From positions 1 through 52,979 of the forward strand of contig JAQGDQ010001239.1 in assembly GCA_030141605.1 (NCBI GenBank): a stretch of DNA of 52,979 nt, written 5' to 3'. A program made the position numbers and the translations under genes. The DNA comes from Tubiluchus corallicola (taxonomy: Eukaryota > Priapulida > Priapulimorpha > Priapulimorphida > Tubiluchidae). This document shows positions 44,868 to 52,979 of the stretch, in pieces (position 1 is the first letter of the stretch; every line of letters begins with the position of its first letter). Under the pieces are notes generated by a model. It worked only from the letters and a program-made list of their open reading frames with translations, did not search any database and was not told the origin of the DNA.

Positions 44868-45762
44868 AACATGAGAAAACCGAAACATGAGAAAACTGGA
44901 ACATGAGAAAACAGGAACATGAGAAAACCGGAGCATGAGAAAACCAGAGCATGAGAAAACCGGAACATGGGAAAACTGAAACAGGAGAAAACCGAAACAT
45001 GAGAAAACTGGAACATGAGAAAACAGGAACATGAGAAAACCGGAGCATGAGAAAACCAGAGCATGAGAAAACCGGAACATGGGAAAACTGGAACATGAGA
45101 AAACAGGAACATAAGGTAACCGGAACATGAGAAAACCGAAATATGAGAAAACTGGAACATGAGAAAACCGGAGCATGAGAAAACCACAGCATGAGAAAAC
45201 TGGAACATGAAAAAACAGGAACATGAGAAAACCGGAACACAAGATAACCAAAACATGAGGCAACTGGAACATGAGAAAACCGGAACATGAATAAACCGGA
45301 ACATCAGAAAACACGAACATGAGAAAACCGGAGCATGAGAAAACCGGAACATGAATAAACCAGAACATCAGAAAACACGAACATGAGAAAACCAGAACAT
45401 GAGAAAACCGAAACATGAGAAAACTGGAACATGAGAAAACAGGAACATGAGATAACCGGAACATGAGAAAACCAAAACATGAGAAAACTGGAACATGAGA
45501 TAACCGGAACATGAGAAAACCAAAACATGAGAAAACTGGAACATGAAAAAACAGGAACATGAGAAAACCGGAACACAAGAAAACCAAAACATGAGAAAAC
45601 CGGAACATGAGAAAACCGAAACATGACAAAACACGAACATGGGAAAACTGGAATATGGGAAAACCAGAGCATGAGAAAACCGGAGCATGAGAAAACCAGA
45701 ACATGAGAAAACCAGAACATGAGAAAACCGGAACATGAATAAACCGGAACATGATGAGCATG
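44868..45762. repeat. 15-bp minisatellite, about 60 copies
   Basis: Unit catgagaaaaccgga with many single-base variants (gagcatg, aaaactgg, aataaacc). It is open in several frames on the minus strand because 15 is a multiple of three, giving Phe/Ser/Val/Cys-rich peptides of up to 355 codons. These are by-products of the repeat. Confidence 0.96.
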
Positions 45763-46491
45763 CAAAAATTATTACTGAAAAGCCTTTCTGTTTTTTCTGT
45801 TGTAAATGTCGTTTGAGCCAAAAGTTGAGCAATAGGACGGATTGTGCACACATAAAATATTCAGTCCCAAAATTGTCAAAATAAAACAAATTGAATGGAG
45901 TTGATAACTAATCATTAAGTAGAAGACACAGGCTATGCACTGACTGCACCAACGTATATAATGTTCGTTACAATAACACACTAAATGTAATTAATTCATT
46001 ATGAATTCTGATGTTTTAATTAGAAACCTTGTTTCTTTTATTCAAATTCTTACCTGAAGAGGGGAACATAATTGTAGAGCCACGACTGTGTAATGTTTTT
46101 CAGAATTGTGAAGTATTCTTGTACCTTGTACAATGATATGATCCGTATGAATTTTGTCACGTGTGCAAGTCACGAAGGTCTTTTGTTTTTAGTAGGCAGT
46201 GACTTGCTTGACTAAATCTCAGAGTTTATATCTAAACCTTTGTTTCTACATTGAACAGTTAACATGACAGCAATGTACGTAAGGATGTCACTTTATTAAA
46301 CATTTTGTCACTCTCTCATTAAAGTTTTGGATAGATTGTATGTAGTGTATTCAGTAGTACCTGGCTAAACATATAAAGAACATTTTTATCAAAAAATGTG
46401 ATGATTTTGAAAAAACTGATCACACATGATTACACGTAAAAATTTCTCTACCACTTCGTCTCTTTGATGTATTTAATATACAAGAAACAGG
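45763..46491. other. Spacer with no feature supported
   Basis: AT-rich, no tandem or coding pattern. Confidence 0.45.
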
Positions 46492-46632
46492 TCATTTTTA
46501 CATTTGTTTGATAGGCCTAGAGAGGTAATTTTTACATTTGTTTGATAGGCCTAGAGAGGTAATTTTTACATTTGTTTGACAAGCTTCGAGAGGTCATTTC
46601 TACATTTGTTTGATAGGCCAAGGGAGGTCATT
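46492..46632. repeat. 34-bp tandem repeat, four copies
   Basis: catttgtttgataggcctag recurs at 46501, 46535, 46569 and 46603, with the fourth copy more diverged. Confidence 0.94.
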
Positions 46633-46700
46633 TCTAGAAACTTTGCTGAACACCAGTGATGTGCACAACCAAGTGGACATGGTCAGCTTCAAGTGATGAT

Positions 46701-47122
46701 CTGACTGGTAGGGGTGAGCATCGAACGTTCGAATTCGATTCGAACGAGTTTTTTTAGTTCGAACTCAATTCGAATCCAAAACTATAGATTCGAATAATTC
46801 AGCACTTCAATCACATATGTTGTTTATCACTAAAACGATTGAAACATCAGGCAATTAGTGTGATTTAGCAGTGATTTCTGCACACAATTTTAAACAAATT
46901 ACTAGTCGTTTTATTGCAGAACAAAATCTAGTGATATGCATGATCTTTGTAAGACTAATTTTTACTGGTGGTTCGAAAACTTGTTCGAAAATCGTTCAAT
47001 CTCAATTCGAATTCGGTTCAAATTCGAAACACTGAAGTTCGATTCGATTCGAATTCGAAAGTCACAAATTCGGTTCGATTCGAATTCGCTTTCTGGTAGA
47101 GATGCTCACCCCTACTGACTGG
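46701..47122. mobile_element. hAT-type MITE, 406 bp (46709-47114) with an 8-bp target duplication
   Basis: The ends are perfect 14-bp inverted repeats, taggggtgagcatc and gatgctcaccccta. They are flanked by identical ctgactgg at 46701-46708 and 47115-47122; an 8-bp target duplication is the mark of hAT transposition. Subterminal ttcgaattcgattcgaa strings are also inverted. The AT-rich centre has no transposase. The 60-codon frame at its right end is sequence of the element. Confidence 0.92.
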
Positions 47123-47219
47123 TGACCCTACTAATGACCTGGCTCCAATGTTTTACCTATGTTCACCTCTTGTTCACCTCTTCATTGATGAAAGTTATTG
47201 TTGAACATATGCAGTGGGG

Positions 47220-47220
47220 C

Positions 47221-47257
<37 letters not shown>

Positions 47258-47279
47258 GTTGTTGTTGTTGTTGTTGTTG

Positions 47280-47311
<32 letters not shown>

Positions 47312-47487
47312 GTTGTTGTTGTTGTTGTTGTTGTTGTTATTATTATTATTATTATTCTTATTATCATCATCATTTTCAATATCATAATCATTGTCATTAT
47401 CATCATCATCATTATTATTATTAATATTATAAATTATAATCATCAATATCATTATCATTATTATTATTATGACTGTAGTAATCATAC

Positions 47488-47541
<54 letters not shown>

Positions 47542-47622
47542 TTTTATTATTATTATTATTATTATTACTAATATTATTATTATCATTATCATTGTCATTA
47601 TCATTATGATTATTATGACTAT

Positions 47623-47675
<53 letters not shown>

Positions 47676-47676
47676 A

Positions 47677-47710
<34 letters not shown>
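47220..47710. repeat. Compound triplet microsatellite (ATT/TTG/ACT)
   Basis: About 490 bp of TTA, TTG, TCA and ACT triplets in blocks with clear switches. It is nearly G-poor on the plus strand except for the TTG blocks. Ile/Val/Thr- and Asn/Ser-rich frames over it are not genes. Confidence 0.97.
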
Positions 47711-47781
47711 TCTGTCATCATCATCCATGGCTACACTAGATTTTCACATACAACTGTAGGCCTACTGGCAAACTTGCGTTT

Positions 47782-47840
47782 ACTTTCAATTTTATCCACA
47801 GCAATTTCAATCGTTCAATCTTTAATGGAGTTTTTCTGTG
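47782..47840 (+). repeat. Stray unit of the 93-bp repeat
   Basis: actttcaattttatccacag, caatttcaatcgttcaatct and ttaatggagttttt match the array at 27800-28910 almost exactly, about 19 kb away in the same orientation. Confidence 0.9.
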
Positions 47841-47857
47841 CTTTTTCTGTTCCGTTT

Positions 47858-48265
47858 CAGGCCCACCCGCGATAAGTGAATTTCCGCGAAGTATGGACGC
47901 TATACTTATTTTAGTAGTAATATATTATTTTAAGTTTTTATAAACCCTCCCCCCACAGCTTTATCCGCAAAGGCAGTCTCTTCATGCTGAGAAGTCCATA
48001 GCGCTTCTGAAATTTATCAAACCAGCCCTTGGTGTGAGAAGCACTCGATGTCGATGGTCTTGCTTCATTGTCATCCGCCGAATAAATACATATTATAAAC
48101 ATTTTAATATACTTTTATACATTTTGTGATTTTTTTATGCAAAATTCATCCAATCTATACATTACTGTACAATACGTACTACGCATGTGCAAAAATACTT
48201 TAGATGGAGTACCGCAAAAACCCGCGAAACAGCGAAAAATACCGCGATAAATATTTTACATTAAT
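47858..48265 (-). mobile_element. Remnant of a pogo/Tigger-type DNA transposon
   Basis: The left side starts CAGGCCCACCCGCGATAAGT and continues with ttccgcgaagta; the right side has accgcaaaaacccgcgaaac, agcgaaaaataccgcg. Such CGCGAAA strings are typical of Tigger ends. Between them a minus-strand transposase fragment remains. Most of the coding region has been lost. Confidence 0.65.
47950..48090 (-). pseudogene. Tigger-like transposase fragment, CENP-B-type DNA-binding region, frameshifted
   Basis: The minus strand reads YSADDNEARPSTSSASHTKG, then WFDKFQKRYGLLSM. The GWFDKFQKRYGL part matches the end of the second helix-turn-helix of pogo/Tigger transposases, normally followed by a GEAASAD-like motif. 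Here that motif (EETAFADKAV) appears only in another frame (positions about 47962-47991), which shows a frameshift. No catalytic DDE part is present, so it cannot act. Confidence 0.6.
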
Positions 48266-49050
48266 GTTTTTGAAAACAGCGTTGCGCATTAGTGTGTAAA
48301 CGTAGTTATTTACGTGGAGCTTCTTGTGTGTTGGTGACGGTAAGTAATGTATGACTTTAATCTGGAATAGTAACGCCTAAAAACCTGTAATATTATAGGA
48401 ATATGTATATTACGCCTGTTGGTCTGCTTTCTGGCCTGCAGGCGTGAAAACAAACAATAGGCCAAAAAAGTAGGAGGTGCGAAAGTGTAATAACGCCGTT
48501 AACACGTGCAAAACTAGCGCCCTTAATTAGGAAATCTTTCAATCAAGCAGCTTTTATCGAAGGTTCCTCGTATTGCCAGGCATTCTTGCTGTGAAAATTA
48601 AACATTTTGTTACATACGTTCATAAGCCACGTTTAATAAAGAACTGTCTTGTTTTATACTATCACACTTCTAATTTCGTCTTTAGCATATGCCAGGAGAA
48701 TTAAATTCACAATGAGAATTTTGAGTCAGCACTTTCATTATCGTAAGTTTCGCACAAAGTGCGATGTGGTGTTCTATGAATCAGTGATCAGCAGTTTGCT
48801 GGCTCTTCATCTTTGCCAGGGTAAACACAACCTAAGTGTGCTAAAGCATCAATTCAGTTCATTATGCTCTAAACGTCATTATATGGCCATGTCCAGTTTT
48901 GCGCCCTTCCCATTTATTACGTTTTTATCTAACTTTTACCTATTTTCTGTAGATTTTATGATTTCTTGAAATGGACTACTAATTGTAAAATAGTACTTAT
49001 TTAAGTAGTTGTAATAGCCTCTATCCCAACTATATTCTTATGTATTATTC
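48266..49050. other. Spacer with no gene recognised
   Basis: A 106-codon frame at 48649-48969 has no motif that I know. It might belong to the degraded 5' side of the LINE, but I cannot show this. Confidence 0.35.
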
Positions 49051-50302
49051 CTTCAAATTTCTCGTGACATAAGCGCAACATATTACAAAATGAGACTTCG
49101 CTGTTTAATTTAAAAATAGGTAACCATGATTTAGTTGATATCTGAGTTATGGCATTCTCGCCTGGGGTAGTGCTTCAGCATCGGTCTTAAAATCATTGGT
49201 CTCTAAACAAAACAAGATTATCAAACTTATAACATTTACTAGCAAAAGGGAACATGTAACACCTTTGTATTTGCAACTAAATCTACTAAAAGTTCATGAT
49301 CTGTATAAATTAGAATTGCTCAAGTTTGTACATAAATTCAAAAATAATTCACTTCCAGATCTCTTCAGCAATTATTATACTTTAGCATGTCACATGCATC
49401 ACCACTCTACTAGGTTTGCTACAACCCAATCTTATTTTATTGAAAGATTTAACTCATCTAAAGGCCAGAATTCTTTAAAACACCAAGGATCTTTGCTGTG
49501 GAATTCATTACCAGACCAGTTAAAGTCCAGTAACTACAAAAAGTTAATTTTAAACTATAAAAAACAACTTATTGCAGGATACAAATAAATGAGACATTTT
49601 GCTTATATACTTGTAATACTATACATATTTTTTTCATTGCTACGACACTTAAAGATTTTGTTTAAGTTTTTGTTATATTTTAATTTTATTTTGTCTGATT
49701 TACAGTTGAAGTAGTTTTTCGATGGTTTAATTTATTATATTTTCTTTCTCAACAAATTCAGTCATTGATGTTATTATTACAACATTTCAGTTTTGTTTTT
49801 TCTTATTTGCTTCTGTTTCTTCTTTTGTTTTGTATGATTTATATTTGCCTTATTTTTCCTTGGTTTAATCTATTATATTTTTTTCTCGACAGCTTTGGTT
49901 GATCATTCTACTGTTTTTTGTTTTTTTTGCCGGATTTTTTAGTTAATGCTCAAATCATGCATTTTCTGTTATCTTAAAAATCTCAAGTTATTTTTATTGT
50001 GTTTGCTTCGCATGATTCATAGTATTTTAGAATTGTAAATCTTTCGTTATTTAAACTATATGTTCTACAGTATTACGATACCTATCATTCAATTGCCAAA
50101 TTAACACACATCAACCGAATACAAGTTTAAATTGATAACGACGCCATAATTAAGTTTATTTAATCATAACTATTTAAGGGTGGCTGACTTGATAACCTAC
50201 GGGTTCTTCGCTGCCCTTCTCCTTTGCTTCAAAATATTCCATGTATTCTTTATACTGTATTTTTATCGTTCTAACGGAGATAATAAATAATTGAATTGAA
50301 TA
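49051..50302 (+). mobile_element. 5'-truncated non-LTR retrotransposon (CR1/L2/Daphne-like group), 3' end
   Basis: Contains the C-terminal end of the reverse-transcriptase protein (49057-49588), a 3' UTR of about 700 bp, and a final aataaataattgaattgaat tail at about 50285-50301. The simple-repeat tail and truncated 5' side are typical of target-primed reverse transcription. Confidence 0.75.
49139..49588 (+). pseudogene. LINE reverse-transcriptase C-terminal region
   Basis: The open part begins YLSYGILAWGSASASVLKSL after a stop at 49136 and runs 149 codons to TAA at 49586. It keeps family signatures: GILAWG, KQNKIIKLI, PLYLQLNLLKVHDLYKLELL, HHHSTRFA and GSLLWNSLPDQLK. A further homologous piece, ISRDISATYYKM, precedes it at about 49057 in another frame, so at least one frameshift has occurred. 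The polymerase core and endonuclease are absent. The element is dead but recently open at its end. Confidence 0.8.
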
Positions 50303-52140
50303 GTTTAAACCAACTGCCTTAATGTACCTTGGGCTCCAAATTCATAGCAATATGAAATAGAAAACTCATATCAATACTATAACAACAAAACTAAGTTAAA
50401 CGAAATGGTTTAATAACATTTAAAACTTTCAAGCAGCTAATAACAATACCAACAAATGGATTGTAAAGTTTAACAACATGCAAAAAACCACAATAGATTA
50501 TTATAATTCCTACACTGTAGATTCATTGATAACATGTGCAATACCAGTAATTAAGAACTATGAGAGATAAGGCCGTATGGTGGCAAAACACTAACTTTTG
50601 TGACTCGTAATTCATGATCAGGGCCTAATAACTAAATCTTTATTGCTGAGATAACACAGTTGAAATGCATAATTGGTTGTTTTTATTTGCGAATATAAAT
50701 GATTATAATTTATTCACTGCCACTGAATCTTAACAATTATGTACCCGACGGGTTTAAGTAAAAGGATACCCGAGTCTGATTTTTGCTACCCCTGTAAGAC
50801 TACAGTCAGATTTCTTTATTAAGATCTACTGTACAGTTTAATTGGTTGGCATGTTTGACATTAAATTGCTATCATAATGCATTTGAACTTTGTATTAAGC
50901 AATGCATCACTATAAATTTAGTTGAACATGTATAACAAAAATTGAAATTGTGACTGCGTATGACTAATAATTAAAAGGAACATCCCTTGATTTCTCTTGA
51001 CACTTTAACTTAAATTTCCAGTCTGAAATTGTAATACATTATCATCTTTGACAGCTTCTTGGGATTCTAAAATGAATGCAGGGATGAGAATTTTCCTCGG
51101 ATACGCGGAATTCCGAGTTTTTGGAAGACCAGTAGTGCCATTTTTATAAATCGCGTAAATCCGTTGAGAAAATTTTTACGGACCCAGTACATTATTTCAC
51201 AAGCTGGCCGCTAGTTGGCAGGCCGCTCCTATGCAAAAAGTATCTAAATACAAACTTGTGATTAAAATACAAAACACACATTTTCTAAATAATAACAAAG
51301 TGTAATATGTATAGTGTATACAACATGTTACAGCTAAGGCCTATAAATTTGCTTTTACGTTAATAGATATAATAATAATATATCAAGTAAAGGAACAAGT
51401 CTTGGCATACATTTGTTACATCTTTCTGTACAACAAAATACTTACACATACAAGATACATTCGGCATGATGGAACTAAAACTAATCAAGTCCCAATACAC
51501 GCACCTTTAATCATGAATGGCAAGATTTACTTAGGGCAGCCAATATAAAAGGAAATATGATTACAAGCGTGAACATCCAAACAAGTGCTATGTACAAATG
51601 TAAATTAATTTCTTTATACAGTTCACACCTTGGTACAATGCACATTTATAACGTTCACATTTTTATAACACATTACACTTGAAAGTCCAGAATTTGTATA
51701 ATATATGATTTACAGCTTAACGAGTATTGCTTTATTTCAATATGAATGTCATAAGTTATATAGCAACCCAAAATGCTTAGTTTGTAGACAGTGCAGCTAG
51801 AAATATGTCAAAATGCAATGCCTGTTTCTCATAAAGCAGAAATAACTGAAATGTAATATAAAATGGTAACCTCCAGCAGACATATCTAGTAACCCAGATA
51901 TCAAAACTGAATGGATAAAAGATAATCATACCTTTCTATGCGATATTATAAGGTTTCACCACCTACAAAGCTCTCTTTAAAGTGCTTGAAGGACAAAAAC
52001 ACATATTTTCAGTTAAAAATGCAGTATCACGAAATTTGCTACAGTATTACAAAAACTCTATTATAATTCGAAGTTTTAAAAAAATTATAAATGTATGTAT
52101 CTATTTTGCACTCATTTAAAGGTATTTAGTTTTAGTTTTA
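50303..52140. other. About 1.8 kb AT-rich sequence with no gene recognised
   Basis: A cagggatgagaattttcctc segment at 51081 with CpG-containing flanks to 51190 may be another transposon end. Nothing else is supported. Confidence 0.35.
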
Positions 52141-52147
52141 CGGCATT

Positions 52148-52235
52148 CCAATTGACGTCAAACATATTGGTCTATTGCTCCGCCTCCACTGTGACGTACG
52201 CACGCTCAGCGGCATTTGGGATAACAGCTCATGCT
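52148..52235. promoter_or_regulatory. Possible promoter-like cluster (CRE, inverted CCAAT, GC-type box)
   Basis: TGACGTCA (52153-52160) is a perfect CRE palindrome. It is followed by attgg (inverted CCAAT), ctccgcctcc and a second gtgacgta within 50 bp, in a patch with more G+C than its flanks. No exon was found on either side. Confidence 0.25.
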
Positions 52236-52979
52236 GGACAACAACTGTCTAAACTAAACTAAACTAAACAACATGACAGTCACAACTAATGTCTAATCAG
52301 CAGATATCAGTTTGTTAATACAAATGTGTAGTGTTGTATATGGTCTCGAGTTCCAGTAGCCTTCCAACTACCTTTGAGCCAAATGTCTAATTAACCGTGC
52401 ATGCAGCAGGTTAGCGCATAATCGCTTTTCCACTGTTTTCCTATTTGTTGCTGCACTTTTGTATCCTCTAGAGATGAAATTTGTCAAGTATGCTACCACA
52501 GGGTGAATTACCTCCCCAAGGCAAGTTGGCACGTTTTGCTAATTTTTGGCACATTTTCGCATCTAATGTATATTTGATATGCTTTTAGTAAAGTTATTTG
52601 ATAATGTATATTGTATAAAAAGGCCCATAATATGATGCTTTCATACATGAGAAATAAGAAACAGTTCGGCAAAGTTTCCAACAGCTAATAGGCCTTGAGG
52701 TGTGTTCGGCATATTTTATTCTTGTCTTGTAGTATAATTCTTTCTGTAAATTGCATTTATTTATATCGTTTTAGTAATAAACAAAAAAATCGCAAAAAGT
52801 ATTGATTACAAGCACTCACAATAATTTGTTTTATTTGCACGTTCCCAAATAATAGTTACATGTACAAGCGAACATTTACACTGACCTGATAGTACATTAA
52901 AACAAAACAAAAATTTATTTCTTTTTCCTTCAAACCACGATTTTCATACGGCTATGATTGTCTTATGTTCTATACAAAA
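52236..52979. other. No gene recognised to the window end
   Basis: A short taaac repeat at 52251-52270 is the only pattern. Confidence 0.4.

Noticed and set aside
44784-45851. 355-codon minus-strand frame rich in Phe, Ser, Val and Cys
   Set aside because: It is the 15-bp minisatellite translated, with other frames equally open. No signal for a gene.
46936-47118. 60-codon frame with Arg/Ile/Ser repeats
   Set aside because: Sequence of the hAT MITE end, ttcgattcgaattc-type repeats.
47182-47875. Asn/Ser-, Ile/Val- and Thr-rich frames
   Set aside because: Triplet microsatellite.
51081-51195. cagggatgagaattttcctc segment as a transposon end
   Set aside because: Suggestive of an hAT-like start but no inverted partner or target duplication could be found.

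Overview
The window reads as AT-rich, gene-poor nuclear DNA of a metazoan, most likely a marine invertebrate. The grounds are spliced exons with GT/GC-AG introns, an animal-type secreted C-type lectin, AATAAA poly(A) signals, a CR1/L2-like LINE 3' end, hAT and pogo/Tigger DNA-transposon remnants, and a very high load of minisatellites. I cannot name the species. No bacterial-style operon, CRISPR array or rRNA gene was seen.

Protein-coding content is small. The best gene is a complete three-exon, minus-strand secreted C-type lectin (coding exons 38907-38803, 37421-37235 and 36350-36109). It has a signal-peptide exon, a full CTLD with EPN and WND motifs, a TATA box upstream and tandem AATAAA signals downstream; its second intron appears to use a GC donor. 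A second minus-strand terminal exon (34466-34236, with its own poly(A) signal) lies just downstream on the same strand. A GC-rich plus-strand exon (12696-13109) of unknown family stands out from its AT-rich surroundings. A short exon with a 20-residue repeat (32421-32702) and a 72-nt membrane-helix exon candidate (24649-24578) are weaker.

Most of the rest is repeats. Tandem arrays, with approximate periods, are: 27 bp (133-1450), 4 bp (1860-2063), 77 bp (3420-3650), 80 bp (3901-4674), 28 bp (8708-8822), 68 bp (9063-9735), 59 bp (11315-11600), 47 bp (13749-13936), 50 bp (17051-17765), 30 bp (19160-19600), 55 bp (19823-20042), 90 bp (21612-22700), 52 bp (25410-26010), 29 bp (26640-27000), 93 bp (27800-28910), 72 bp (30400-30965 and 31600-32228), 71 bp (40858-41712), 15 bp (44868-45762) and 34 bp (46492-46632), plus several microsatellites.

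Interspersed elements include a foldback-like structure of about 3.7 kb (14761-18487) with arms of about 700 bp, a 406-bp hAT MITE with a perfect 8-bp target duplication (46709-47114), a Tigger remnant carrying a frameshifted transposase piece (47858-48265), and a LINE 3' end (49051-50302). Five diverged dispersed-repeat pairs lie at 5.6/43.1 kb, 5.9/37.9 kb, 10.7/20.3 kb, 23.6/25.0 kb and 32.9/35.0 kb. The 59-bp array is a tandem expansion of part of one dispersed family, and a stray unit of the 93-bp array sits about 19 kb away beside the Tigger remnant. The genes do not form an evident pathway; the window mainly shows how mobile elements and minisatellites build intergenic DNA around a lectin gene.
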